DNA of 51,933 nucleotides from Apostichopus californicus. Taxonomy: Eukaryota; Echinodermata; Holothuroidea; Aspidochirotida; Stichopodidae. Within the stretch, counting starts at the first letter, position 1, and each line of letters opens with the position of its first letter. Of this stretch, positions 13,101 to 22,280 are shown one piece after another. The notes under the pieces were generated by a model. The model saw only the letters and a list, made by a program, of their open reading frames with translations. It was not told the origin of the DNA and did no database searches. The stretch spans positions 1,000-52,932 of the forward strand of contig JAIPMN010006970.1 of NCBI GenBank assembly GCA_020650975.1, read 5' to 3'. A program made the translations under genes and the position numbers.

Positions 13101-16100
13101 TCTGTCTCACATATAACTAATGTGATAATGAAGGGTTATATGGACTGATAGTACCAGTCTCACCTATTACCTAAGTGATAAAGAAGGGTTATATGGACTG
13201 ATAGTACCAGTCTCACATATAACTCATGTGATGATGAAGGGTTATATGGACTGATAGTACCAGTCTCACCTATTACTTATGTGATAATGAAGGGTTATAT
13301 GGACTGATAGTATCTGTCTCACATATAACTAATGTGATAATGAAGGGTCATATGGACTGATAGTACCAGTCTCATATATAAATTATGTGATAATGAAGGG
13401 TTATATGGACTGATAGTATCTGTCTCACATATAACTAATGTGATAATGAAGGGTCATATGGACTGATAGTACCTGTCTCACATGTAACTTACATTGTATT
13501 TCTGTTTCCATCTCAGCTTGGTAAGAAGCATAACATTCCCGTTCACGTGGACCAGTGTATGGGTGGCTTTCTCACTCCATTCGCAGGAAAGGAGTTTAAA
13601 TTACCTCCTTGTGACTTCTCCGTAGATGGGGTGACTAGTATATCTGCTGATACGCACAAGGTACAGTAAAGGGGGCATCAAACACTAATGTTGGGGATGG
13701 TTGAGGGGATGGTAGAGGAGTGGGAATGGTTGGGGGAAGGGTAGAGAATGGTGGATAGGGGTATGAGAGAGGAAACTTCATCCAATGGAATTACCATAGC
13801 AAAAGGAATACCCTAGAAGAAACAGTGGTGTATCTATTACAGAGTGACTTATGTAAGAAGGTGTGAGATAAAGGGGGAAAATGACAGAGTTTTATTGGTG
13901 GTTCCTCCTTCCATTAGAATTTCTGATAAATGGCTGAATAAGTGTTTTTTAGCATTAACCATAGACCTTTTTGTCCATCAGTGTTAGTAAAAAAATTGTG
14001 ATAAATTGTATCAGTATAGATCAAAATGTTGCAACGTCATACATATTAAGTGTCAATTAGCTTCTTGGAAGATGAATGGATATTAATCAAATATAGAAAA
14101 CACGATTCGTCTGCACTAGAAACATTATAGAAAGCCAGACTAATTAACCTACATTTGCCCTGAGGTGCTGAGTATCTCTCATGTGTAATCTTAGCTGGCT
14201 TCAAAATTACCATATTTTATGTGTATTATGTGTAGATTTGACTTTCTCATAAAACTGCGATGATAGTTTTGTTTCGTCTTGCACATGTGTGTCACATATG
14301 GTCAACCACCTTCATGAATTGCTGAAGATGTCTGAAAAAATTATACCAGCTACATGTATGTACCAAACCTGAAATGTGATGTCTGATCAATTTGTTTTTG
14401 CAGTACGGCAAAGCTCCCAAGGGTTCCTCCACCCTGCTGTACAGTCATCCTAAGTATCGCGAGGGCCAATATTTCACGTACACAGATTGGAGTGGCGGTA
14501 TCTACGCATCTTCAACCATGGCAGGTGAGTTCACGTGTAAATTAAGGTTGAAACCGTACAGCATAGACACAGCTGGGTAACTAGCTGAATGCACTCTCTT
14601 TAGGGTAATTTACACACACATGCCACAAAGTGTCCATTAGCTATAGGTTGCATCCAAAAACCTGCCGTTTGTACTGAAAGGCAGGTTTTTACCAGTTGGT
14701 TAGCTGAGTGATCAGTCCCATCTTTTCCTACCTTTGTTGAGCTGTCTATTATGCAACTCTTCACACAGCTAGTAGCCAAATCACTATCAGATCAAGGCAG
14801 ACATGGCAAGGTGTGAACAAATCAACTCTCCCAAACTCACCAGTCTGTTTGCAGGAGAGATAAAGTTTCAGTAAGTTGAGGTCAAGAAAGCTGAAAAATG
14901 CAACCTATGGTTAATGGACTAGCTTATTCTCGTCACGAAACTCTACCTTGAACTAAGATTCTAGGATATTTGTGTTTTTCTTAAACACAAACATTGGTAG
15001 GCACCATACAGTGGGCAAGAAATTCTTAAAGATCTCCATTGCTCATCGTAAATACAGAGCATATCTTTCAGAATTTGTTTTTCACTTCAGTCACGTAAAT
15101 GCTCCATTCGCAACATGGATCAAGTTTATAAACATAGCAAATTGTTGTTGTTATTGTTATTATTATTATTGTTATTAAAGGATATCACCCTAGTCGTATC
15201 CTGGTCAGAGCCTGCATTTCCTAAACATAGAACAACAAGTTAGCAAATTTCACAAGTTTGGAGACAGTGTCTGTATGGCTGTAGCTCCAAGACTCTGGAG
15301 TTCTTTGCCCTGTGGATACATTAAAACTGCTCCTAAATGTAATTCTTTTCAACATCTAAGGCTGCTAAATCTGTAGGCCAATCATGTAGGCCTAAAAGTC
15401 AGTCTAAGTGATGCTGCTGAAAAATAAACAAATTAACCCTTAAGTTAGACATGGACGGATTGATTTTACACACTGAATCATATCACAACTTGGTGAATTC
15501 CTCTTAATACTAACCAAGATAATGTATAAAGTACTATCTTACGATATGTCGGCATGAATCAATGATAGCTATTATTAAACCAAACATCCTCCCATCGTCA
15601 TAATTATGCCTAAGGTATATATCTTTCAAATCTGTGTCAAGGAGGATATTTTTTATATTATAATTCCCAGGTACTCGTTCTGGGGCGATCATGGCCACAT
15701 GTTGGACGGCTTTGATGAGCAATGGAATAGATGGCTACAAACAGACCGCCGACAAGGTCTTGAAGTGCAGACAGTACATAGAGAAAAAGTGAGAAATAAT
15801 CAAATTAAAAAGAATAATGTTACATGAATCCTATTGTAATTATAGCTAGTCCATGCATTAAACTGACAATTTCCCTCCCTCCAGCGGGTCCATAGTGACT
15901 AGACCTTGTTTTAAACACCAATGTCTCACGGTAACATTGACTTTCCTGTATTAATCTTTAATATTCAGTATGTAGTTGGGACCGAGAATTCCTTCAAGTA
16001 ACGTTTCCATGGCTACAGATCCACAGTCAACACTGTGAAGATTGAAACTCTTGTTGTGTCACATTTCTCCTTCCTTGAATCTAGTTCTTGCTCTATTCTT

Positions 16101-18310
16101 TGCTCATTCGTCCAATTTAACTACCTGTCTATCTGTGTCTCTTAATTTGTCCTTAGTTTGTGTTTGTTTCAGTTCTCCTCTGAACAAGATCCTGCTAGGA
16201 TCGAAATGTCAGGCCTTCAAACTTTATACAAATACTGTACACTCAATTTATCTTGTTATAAGCTCTATTATCTACACATAATTCCAATTGTGTATTCACA
16301 ATAAAGGATGTTTCGTTACCTGATTTGGCCGAGTTGATAATCCTCTAAACTCATGCTTCCCATTTTTTTCCTCGGCGAATGATGTTGTGAGAATCGTTTT
16401 ATTTTGTAATATTAGATGTTAAATTTTGTCTATAAGATGTTGATTTTGTGCAGTATCCAGTTATGCTACATGAATTTCAATTCTCGTACAACCTTTGACA
16501 TGATCATTCACAAAGGACTTGAAACCGATCATGAAAATGGCTTACTTAGCTAGAAAAAAAGAAGTGTTGTTTCTATTTCTTTGTAATTTATAGCCTCCAT
16601 GGTATCTCGGGAATTAAAGTCTTTGGTGAACCTGGAGTGAATATTATCTCTTTTGGGTCAGATGCATTCGACATCTATCGACTGGGAGATATATTGACCA
16701 GTAAAGGCTGGCACATGTATACCTTACAGATGCCTGCAGGGTAAGTCTTGTTTTAAATTGTATAAGTATCACATGTGGAATATTTGAGGGGAGGGTTTAG
16801 GGGGGAAGGGGGGAGAGTTTAGGGGGAAGGGGAGGGTTTAGGGGGAAGGGGAAGGTTTAGGGGGAAGGGGGGCAAGTGTAGTAGAGGAGAGGTGGGATGA
16901 GGGTAGAAGGTAGGGGAAAGAGGGAAGGATTGGTCAAAAGTAGTAAAGGTAATGGAGAAGGGGTATTGACAGGGTAAGTCTTGTTTTATATTATGTAAGT
17001 CTCACATGTGGAATATTTGGGGGAGGGTTTAGGGGGTGGGGGAGGGTTTAGGGGGAAGGGTTTAGGGGGAAGGGTTTAGGGGGGAAGGGGGGCAAGTGTA
17101 GTAGAGAAGAGGTAGGATGAGGGTAGAAGGTAGGGGAAAGAGGGAAGGATTGGGTCAAAAGTAGTAAAAGTAATGGAGAAGTATTTTCAATCATACCCTG
17201 CATGCCATTTTCTATTACTATGGGCGCTTAAATTAAACCAATCAGATTGTACTGACATATTTGAATGTAATTCAATTTCTTAAATTTTATGGAAAAGAAA
17301 TCCTTGTAGAAGATGAATTGGTGCAATTTTTGTTATGAAATGCTAGGTTAGAATCCTGCATCACTTTTTCTTAATCATTTATTTATTTGTTATATCATTG
17401 TTTACTACTTGCAGATTAAATCTTGCCATCACTCCATTGTTCGTGGAGGGATCCACCCGAGATGACTTTTTGAGCGACGTCCGGCAAGGAACAGCAAAGA
17501 TCATGAAAGACCCGTCGGCCAAGTCTGAAGGAATGGTGAGTATGGCCATTACATGCAAAAATAAGGCTGGTTCTATAGTAATGATCCAAGGTATTTGTGC
17601 TTGGGCATCAAGAGCAATGTAAGGCCCCAGTGACAATTCTGCCCCAGGCCTTATTATGTATTTATTTTTTCTTATTGGATTATTGTTAATAGATTATTGT
17701 TAATACATTATTCTTCATCCCATATTACCCTGACCCTGGGGATGTAGCCCTCTGACTGTCCAGTATCAAATAACCATCTTAGTAAAATGCTCCTTGCTCC
17801 CCTAATTGACCCCTGACCCTGTGGCTGTAGCCCTGTGGCCGTCCAGTACCAAATAACCGTCTTAGTAAAATTCTCTTTGCCCCCCTAATTGACCCCTGAG
17901 GCTGTAGCCCTCTGACTTTACAATACCAACCAACCAGCTCAGTAAAGATCCCCATTCCCCCGCCCCCTTATTGACCCCCTGACCGTGGACCTGTAGCCCT
18001 CTGAATTTCCAATTGCAAACAACTAGCATTTAAAAGTGCTTGCCCAGCATGAATGGATCAGCAGAGACATTCACTTTCATTTAGTTGTAATCCATGCAGC
18101 AACGTAAGACTTCAACAAAGACAATGGTATCAATTTTTAGCCTCGATGATATGTCCATAAAGCTTTCATATTCCTTCTTTGTATTATATTTTTCTTCTTC
18201 CCTCTACCTCACAGGCTGCAATCTATGGCATGGCCGCCAAGATTCCCGACCAGGCCATCGTCTCCGAGTTTATCACAGGGTACTTGGATGCGTACTATTA
18301 TACAAAATAA
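1110..18310 (+). CDS. SGPL1: Sphingosine-1-phosphate lyase, 15 coding exons, complete
   Basis: This is a PLP-dependent lyase that irreversibly splits sphingosine 1-phosphate into a long-chain aldehyde and phosphoethanolamine at the ER membrane, ending S1P signalling. The exons listed separately join without a frame break to 548 codons plus stop; human SGPL1 is 568 residues. Order: short luminal N-terminus, one hydrophobic anchor (about residues 33-50), a linker, then the group II decarboxylase-type PLP fold. Family landmarks visible are the SAHAAF block, PSFPHGA, HVD (PLP ring contact), SISADTHK with the Schiff-base lysine at residue 348, YAPKGSS-like KAPKGSS, and TDWxGGIYAS. The start ATG lies in a strong Kozak context (CACCATGG). 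Oddities: TSCGSES and HVDQCMGG where the family usually has TSGGTES and HVDACLGG. No other SGPL-like gene is in the window, so orthology versus paralogy cannot be settled here. Confidence 0.95.
2363..2734. mobile_element. TTAA-flanked MITE (piggyBac-like), SGPL1 intron 1
   Basis: Left end TTAAAGGCATTGAAGACT and right end AAGTCTTCACACCCTTTAA are imperfect inverted copies, giving a 0.37-kb element with TTAA at both edges and no coding capacity. TTAA targets are typical of piggyBac-derived MITEs; the family assignment is inference. A diverged reverse-oriented end of the same repeat lies at 19189-19290. Confidence 0.65.
2890..3040 (+). CDS. SGPL1: SGPL1 coding exon 2, membrane anchor
   Basis: Encodes residues 9-58. 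The core is a hydrophobic run [16 protein letters not shown], the single N-terminal transmembrane segment that anchors S1P lyase in the ER. Acceptor TTTCTGTAG, donor GTACGT, phase 0 in and 1 out. Confidence 0.88.
3943..4010 (+). CDS. SGPL1: SGPL1 coding exon 3
   Basis: Residues 59-81, including the conserved LPIIGAK stretch after the anchor (the family has a similar P-x-V/I-x-x-K). Acceptor AAAAACAG, donor GTAAGA, phase 1 in and 0 out. Confidence 0.85.
4985..5584. repeat. Minisatellite, about 26-34 bp unit, roughly 19 copies
   Basis: Variable-length tandem repeats built on a core ATCAATGCTGATTGTCACTA followed by AATGCAGCATAT or shorter variants. It lies in SGPL1 intron 3. Unit length varies, mostly through loss of the CAGCATAT part, and later copies carry point changes. 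Confidence 0.9.
6285..6435 (+). CDS. SGPL1: SGPL1 coding exon 4
   Basis: Residues 82-132 (first part). Contains the LPQKG motif typical of S1P lyases before the catalytic domain, followed by a Lys-rich helix. Acceptor CGTTGCAG, donor GTATGT, phase 0 in and 1 out. The frame stays open past the donor, but that part is intron. Confidence 0.9.
7378..8109. repeat. Minisatellite, 28-32 bp unit, about 24 copies
   Basis: Unit core CTGTATCCACTGTACAGAGC followed by ATCTACACATGA. It lies in SGPL1 intron 4, ending about 120 bp before exon 5. A multi-unit block with the variants CAAAGTATCT, CTACTTGACT and GTAAAGAGC recurs 152 bp later (7751 and 7903), showing a higher-order duplication. Apparent open frames on both strands are by-products of the repeat. 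Confidence 0.93.
8227..8306 (+). CDS. SGPL1: SGPL1 coding exon 5
   Basis: Residues 132-158. [15 protein letters not shown] matches the family's W-x-G-K-x-SGAVY block at the entrance to the PLP domain. Acceptor TTTCAG, donor GTGAGA, phase 1 in and 0 out. Confidence 0.92.
8690..8718. repeat. Short perfect hairpin
   Basis: GGCCACACC and GGTGTGGCC form a 9-bp perfect stem around a short loop in SGPL1 intron 5. Part of the right arm (TGTGGCCCACTGT) recurs near 12031, so it may be an end of an old mobile repeat. Confidence 0.5.
9485..9613 (+). CDS. SGPL1: SGPL1 coding exon 6
   Basis: Residues 159-201. Contains [19 protein letters not shown], a strong match to the conserved NPLHPDIFPGLRKxEAE block, then CNMFKGG. 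Donor GTAGGT is followed at once by T and G homopolymers. Confidence 0.94.
9883..9971 (+). CDS. SGPL1: SGPL1 coding exon 7, PLP-phosphate loop
   Basis: Begins [18 protein letters not shown] (residues 202 onward). It aligns with the loop that in most S1P lyases reads VTSGGTESI and cradles the cofactor phosphate. The first Gly is Cys205 here and the Thr is Ser. Acceptor TGTTCACAG, donor GTGAGC, phase 0 in and 2 out. Confidence 0.93.
10648..10756 (+). CDS. SGPL1: SGPL1 coding exon 8
   Basis: Contains [17 protein letters not shown], the family's QSAHAAFxKAxxYF block, in which the His stacks on the PLP ring. Acceptor is polypyrimidine ending TCTCTCTAG; donor GTGAGC; phase 2 in and 0 out. Confidence 0.94.
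10845..10998 (-). mobile_element. Diverged tRNA-derived SINE
   Basis: Read on the minus strand it has a tRNA-like head (AGGTCAAGTGGTTAATGCAG, then TTTGAGTCC in the B-box position). The SINE body follows: GCGTCCTTGGGCGAGGCACT, TTATCTCC, CTCTTCACCCAGGTG. The same body is seen in the SINE copies at 28030-28348 and 30549-30840. It lies in SGPL1 intron 8. Confidence 0.7.
11511..11609 (+). CDS. SGPL1: SGPL1 coding exon 9
   Basis: Residues 268-300. [20 protein letters not shown] matches the family's NTxMLVxSxPxFPHGxxDPI block. The donor (AAG followed by GTTAAA) is weak by consensus, although the frame to exon 10 is correct; the following intron holds the 53-bp minisatellite. Confidence 0.92.
12140..13490. 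repeat. 53-bp minisatellite with 159-bp higher-order repeat
   Basis: About 25 units of GGTTATATGGACTGATAGTA plus CCAGTCTCACATATAACTTA plus TGTGATAATGAAG. Each unit contains two dyads: GACTG with CAGTC, and TCACATA with TATGTGA. Around 12210-12600 three unit variants alternate as a 159-bp block (ACCTATTACT at 12221, 12380 and 12539). It fills most of SGPL1 intron 9 and nearly touches exon 10. An assembly gap interrupts it. Confidence 0.95.
13018..13027. other. Assembly gap (10 N) inside the minisatellite
   Basis: Ten Ns, a conventional placeholder. The true copy number of the 53-bp array is therefore unknown. Confidence 0.98.
13517..13660 (+). CDS. SGPL1: SGPL1 coding exon 10, catalytic lysine
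   Basis: Residues 301-348. Contains HVDQCMGGF (Asp312 faces the PLP ring nitrogen) and ends with [11 protein letters not shown], whose Lys348 should form the Schiff base with PLP. Gln313 sits where the family has Ala or Ser. The acceptor is about 25 bp from the end of a 1.35-kb minisatellite. Confidence 0.95.
14404..14524 (+). CDS. SGPL1: SGPL1 coding exon 11
   Basis: Starts [14 protein letters not shown] and ends in [15 protein letters not shown], both diagnostic S1P-lyase blocks. Acceptor TTTTTGCAG, donor GTGAGT, phase 0 in and 1 out. Confidence 0.95.
14621..14935. mobile_element. 0.3-kb TIR element, copy 1 (SGPL1 intron 11)
   Basis: Ends are imperfect inverted repeats: GTCCATTAGCTATAGGTTGC on the left, ATGCAACCTATGGTTAATGG on the right. 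Near the left end is a small hairpin (AACCTGCC...GGCAGGTT). A full second copy lies in reverse orientation at 24046-24378. No coding capacity. It behaves like a non-autonomous DNA transposon (MITE); the family is unknown to me. Confidence 0.8.
15143..15178. repeat. TTG/TTA microsatellite
   Basis: Run of TTG and TTA triplets directly before the LINE fragment, possibly part of an older element's tail. Confidence 0.7.
15180..15375 (+). mobile_element. LINE reverse-transcriptase C-terminal fragment
   Basis: A + strand frame near 15255-15370 reads [12 protein letters not shown] then a basic [13 protein letters not shown] end. This resembles the AAPxLWNxLP ... FKxxLKxxL signature at the C-terminus of CR1/L2/RTE-type LINE reverse transcriptases. 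The frame is decayed and truncated. It sits in SGPL1 intron 11. Confidence 0.55.
15671..15788 (+). CDS. SGPL1: SGPL1 coding exon 12
   Basis: Read in phase 1 it gives [19 protein letters not shown] and a Lys-rich helix, matching the family's GSRPGGxxAxCWAAL block. Acceptor TTCCCAG, donor GTGAGA, phase 1 in and 2 out. Confidence 0.93.
16178..16215 (+). repeat. Hammerhead-ribozyme-like motif (Penelope type), copy A
   Basis: CTGAACAA, then a perfect hairpin GATCCTGCTAGGATC, then GAAATGTCAGGCC. This has the order of hammerhead core boxes (CUGANGA, stem II, GAAA, short helix III, GUC) described for Penelope-like elements. One core box is imperfect (CTGAACA). Ribozyme identity is inference. Confidence 0.5.
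16594..16740 (+). CDS. SGPL1: SGPL1 coding exon 13
   Basis: C-terminal small domain: [15 protein letters not shown], then [16 protein letters not shown]. Matches FGNPxxSVIAxGS and DIYRLSxxLxxKGW of the family. Donor GTAAGT; a near copy of this donor lies about 236 bp downstream within a G-rich tandem duplication. Confidence 0.93.
16741..17180 (+). repeat. G-rich tandem duplication carrying a second splice donor
   Basis: Two roughly 236-bp copies (from 16741 and from about 16976). Each begins GTAAGTCTTGTTTTA, continues through CACATGTGGAATATTTG, and then has runs of GGGTTTAGGGGGAAGGGG. Copy 1 begins at the real donor of SGPL1 exon 13, so copy 2 repeats a strong GTAAGT. The sense strand has dense G-quadruplex potential. 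Confidence 0.85.
17415..17535 (+). CDS. SGPL1: SGPL1 coding exon 14
   Basis: Residues 477-517, with [18 protein letters not shown], matching the xxFLxDIRExVxxIMKNP helix near the end of S1P lyases. Acceptor CTTGCAG, donor GTGAGT, phase 2 in and 0 out. Confidence 0.92.
17725..18020. repeat. 77-89 bp tandem repeat, four copies
   Basis: Copies carry TAGCCCTCTGACT-like, AAATAACC and TAATTGACCCCTGACC segments; the GTAGCCC landmark occurs at 17744, 17827, 17904 and 17993. Located in SGPL1 intron 14. Confidence 0.75.
18215..18310 (+). CDS. SGPL1: SGPL1 coding exon 15, stop codon
   Basis: Begins [16 protein letters not shown] (family: GxxAIYGMAQ) and ends LDAYYYTK then TAA. It stops about 20 residues earlier than the human protein, whose tail is not conserved. 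Confidence 0.94.
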   Translation, partial: AAIYGMAAKIPDQAIVSEFITGYLDAYYYTK

Positions 18311-18542
18311 TCACAAACAAGAAAAATTACTCACCCTAGCTTGTTTCATTTTTGCTTTCATTTTCATTCTCTTGCCAATGGATTTCCTACATTTTAAATT
18401 CTAACAATTACAGGCACTTCAGGTTTTGTGTGATTTAATGTCAAACCTAAGTAAACCAAGTAGTTTTATTCTCTGCTAAAAAGAAAATTATATGAAAAGG
18501 GAAACAATTCTTTTGTTTAGATAGTTTATACAGTAGGTGTGC

Positions 18543-18548
18543 AATAAA
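18543..18548 (+). terminator. Possible SGPL1 polyadenylation signal
   Basis: Canonical AATAAA about 230 bp after the SGPL1 stop, in the correct orientation. Other AT-rich hexamers exist further on, so the used site is uncertain. Confidence 0.35.
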
Positions 18549-19188
18549 ATGCCAAACAATTCCAGTATTCCTGATCAAGCTTGTTTTCCTGCATGCAGTT
18601 CCTCAAGATATTTAATTGCTAAAGAACTACGAACCAAAGACATTTTATTTCACTAAATTCCAGTCCAGATTGAGGTCTTGCCAAGTAATTCATGAATTGT
18701 TTTAATGCATATAAATCTATAAGTAAAAGGTATCTGCTCTCATGATATTTCTCAAGCAGTAAAGTCATTTTGTAAATTTATGTTACATATAATTCTGAAT
18801 TTGTATTAAAATATAGCCCTAAATGTGATTGTGGAACCAATTGATGGATTATAGGCAATCCTACACAATCGTATTAAACTATGTCAGAATTTGTAACTTA
18901 CATGCTGCCTCCATTTTCACTGCATTTTGTAGGAAAACTTTTAAGGTGCTTGGGCATTAATTTTGAGATAGGGTTAGCTGTGGAGGGGGAGGTGGGGGGA
19001 GGGCTTGGAGGACATGAAGGAAGTTTAAGGAAAGTAACCAACATTTATCATTTCGTAAAGTATCTTTAAACCTAGTCCTTGGCAACTTGAATTGGTGCAG
19101 ACTAATCCTTTGTCATGTCAAAATGTTGTGCAAAAAAAAATTATGCAAATATTTCTCATTTTTAATCCTTTACTGTAACATTTATGCA

Positions 19189-19290
19189 TTAAATGGTGTG
19201 AAGACTCCCGCAAAAAAAGAAACGTCTAATGCCGGTAATTTGACCTAGTTTCGAATGAGGTGTAACAGCACTGTTAGACACCACCATCAC
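19189..19290. mobile_element. Diverged end of the TTAA-flanked MITE, reverse orientation
   Basis: TTAAATGGTGTGAAGACT, then AAACGTCTAATGCC and CTAGTTTCGAATGAGGTGTA, match the reverse complement of the right part of the element at 2363-2734 at roughly nine in ten bases. Homology fades after TTAGACACCACCATC. Confidence 0.7.
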
Positions 19291-20349
19291 CCCCGTCAAT
19301 ACTTACCGTATATACAACACTATTAGTTGCATAACGCATAACCGCATTGCAACTAGTACTTAGCAGACTACAGCGCGTCGTTATTTCGTAAATCTTAGTT
19401 CTACCATGGAGCTATAAACAGAGGTTCTACGGAACAAAATTGGCAGATCTGATCGTCTAAATTACATGGTCCAAGGCGTTTGACCAGGGGGGTCAAAATA
19501 TGTTTGTAAACCAAAGAAAAATTAGTTTAACTAGGGGCAAAGATGCTGCAGGAACCTAACAAAAATGCTGTTTCCATGTATGACTGTGTACAGTACCATA
19601 AGAAAAGGGTTGGGGTAGGGTTGCCATATTTCTTTGGCTAAAAAGTGGGACACCACATCCTGGGTGAGGGATCTAAGAGGGGTGGATGACCACCTCCCCT
19701 GCAGGAGAATCCACAGTTTGGATTTTAAAGAGGGCTACATAGCCTATTTCCTGCCAAGCTTATGGGGCTAATATGCTGCCATCAGTCATATTTGTTTGTT
19801 GATAATTATCATAACATGCTTCCGGAATGGCAGAGGGGGTGGGTATGGGTGGGGGGAGGAGAAACAGAGGTGAGAACTAAATGGTAAGACAAAAAGCCGT
19901 CCTGATGTTGTGATAAGCTAATTTTGTAATAGGTATTGCAAGTGTTATTCAAAAACGTGTTATGACATTTGTTAAGAGTTTATTAAAATGTTGCTGCATA
20001 TGCTATAAATTTAAGGAATTTTAAATTTTCATTTTTTGTCAGTATTATTACTAATCTGCCATCTAAAGACTTTTCATTCTTTATACAATAATCATGTGAA
20101 ATTGAGATTTGACGATAATAAAATTTGAAGTCTTCACAGGTGCATCGTTTGAATATTGATATCTTTCTTGAAACACCTGCATTACATTTTAAGAAAGGAG
20201 CTAATTTTGGTCTTGGATAAATTTACCAAATCTACTGAGTATTACTCAAGAAAAAAATATCACCATTGATCAAATTTAGACACCCTTCTTAATATGTTTG
20301 CACCCATGTGAAAGGTTAGAGGGATTCATCAGTAACAAATTTTCTTTTG

Positions 20350-20580
20350 ATCCAAGCTTCCAATTCGAAAGAGACAGTTTCAGGCTGGATCAAGCCTCAA
20401 AAACGATGCACCTTGTCACAAACTCCATTTGTACAGGCAGTCTGCATCCCCTGGTGTGTTCCCAGCTGCAAAGCACGATTCCTGTGAAAAAAGACACTTT
20501 TCAGGCTAGTAATGGCCTCAAAAAGAAAACGTCAGAAACGACACGCCCTGTTGCAAACTCCATTAGAAGAGGAAGTTTTA
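20350..20580. repeat. Two-copy internal duplication with open frame
   Basis: Segments starting near 20365 and 20485 share GACAGTTTCAGGCT-like, GGCCTCAAAAA-like and GCAAACTCCATT-like blocks. The + strand frame is open for 115 codons (20298-20645) with two matching peptide repeats, but it has no recognisable domain and no splice context, so I treat it as a repeat rather than a gene. Confidence 0.4.
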
Positions 20581-22199
20581 ACACTATTTTATTCATCACA
20601 CATGTGAAAATGCAAATTTTTATAGAAAACATCAAAATTATGTAAGTTCAACTTAACTGGAATGGAGTTTAACTAGTCATGAATAGGTAATAACATACAC
20701 TGTTAGGAAGTTACAGTATAAAATTGCTTAAAAACATTTCTAAAAATCAGCTCAAAATCTAGTCTTTCTAAAAAGATGTCTGTTCGGCAACATGCCAAAA
20801 GTAGGACAAAAGACTTGCCGGATGGGAAGGTTTTGAAACTTTAACAACTTAATCATCTTGAGTTTAAGAAGGGAAGGAGATAGACAATACAAAACCTCTT
20901 ATATCATGAAGCCAATTTAAGGGCTATGACACCCACCCATGTCTACTCCATCCTAATAGTCCTCAGTACATATATTCCACCTTTTGATTAAAGCTCAGGT
21001 CCAACCCCATTCCCCGTTCCCACCCCAACACTCACCCCACTAACCCACTGCTTAGACCTGATTTGTGATATCAGAAATGAAGCTCTGATACTTTGCACAC
21101 ATGGACAATTTCAAGTTAGTGAAAGTTGATTTGAAACCAGAGATTTTAAAGATGAACAAAGCATGACAGAGGTGTATATAGAGCATAATGATGATGTATT
21201 ATTCTGAACCAAGTCGGTTTACGGTTATTTAAAACAATCGTACGAAAAGAAGGTGTGCTAACACTACATATCGGCTCAGTCTGTATCAAGTGGAAAATAA
21301 AGAAGTACTGGTTTACCTGATGAAATTAATATCGATCTGGGATATTTTATTCCGCCTGAAGAATAGTTCAACCGATGGAAAAGGTCATTTTCAAGAATGT
21401 ACACACAGCCCCACACGTATTTGTAGACAGACAGATAGATGGACAAATATTCAATGCTGACAAATTATTCAGTGAAAAATTATAGTATCACTGATCAATT
21501 TTATTCTAAAATGTTCTTGTTTGTGTTTTTTTTTTTGACCTTTCTTTGACCTCAAATTTGCATTGGACATGTCAAAGTTACACCTGTGCTGAGGGTCATC
21601 TGTAGTACCACCAAAATATTTAGACCTTGCTACAAAAAAAGGTACTTTATACTGGTTTTATAATTATCTCTTACATTTCCCATTGACATTAAGTACAAAT
21701 TTGGGTCACAAACAGACATTCCACTAATTAAGAAACAAGATGTTCCTGAGGTAATACATCAGAGTAAACAAAAGGAGGCTCTAATAATAATATGATCACA
21801 GATGATCAATGTTGGCCATTCTAACCTACTTTAAATTCTAACTTCTAGCAAGATATTTATTTGACACGATTCTTGAAATAATTCTAGCAATGAAGACATT
21901 GAAATGGGCTGATACCTTTTCCAGGGCACACTCCTAAGAAAAAGGCTTTTTTTTTCTTTTTTTTCAAAAACTTGATACCACAAATTTCACAGCTGAATTG
22001 TACAAGCATCTATTAGTATGTGATAATGTGGCACTATCCTTGTCTTACTTACTTGTCACAACATTGCCCAGGATGTAACAAACAGAAACAAACTGAAGTC
22101 AATGTTCATGTATGATATCATCAAGCACAGGTTGTCTTTGTTTTATTTATCTATTCTATAAGATATACGCAGTTTCAAACTTGGAAAAGAGCAAAGTAA

Positions 22200-22280
22200 C
22201 TTATGGTTCGAACGGTATTCGAACCAGTCACCTTTGGATTACAAGCCCCAACTCTCTACCCACTGAGCTATCCAGCCCTT
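22200..22280 (-). pseudogene. tRNA-like sequence (degenerate tRNA-Thr or SINE head)
   Basis: On the minus strand: GGGCTGGATAGCTCAGTGGG (A box), TTGGGG CTTGTAA TCCAA as anticodon arm (would-be anticodon TGT, Thr) and GGTTCGAATACC (B box). The anticodon stem has one extra G, the T-stem is only about 3 bp and the 3' side does not pair with GGGCTGG. It is therefore not a functional tRNA. Confidence 0.6.

Noticed and set aside
22200-22280. Functional tRNA-Thr(TGT) gene
   Set aside because: An extra base in the anticodon stem, a T-stem of about 3 bp and an unpaired acceptor stem rule out a working tRNA.
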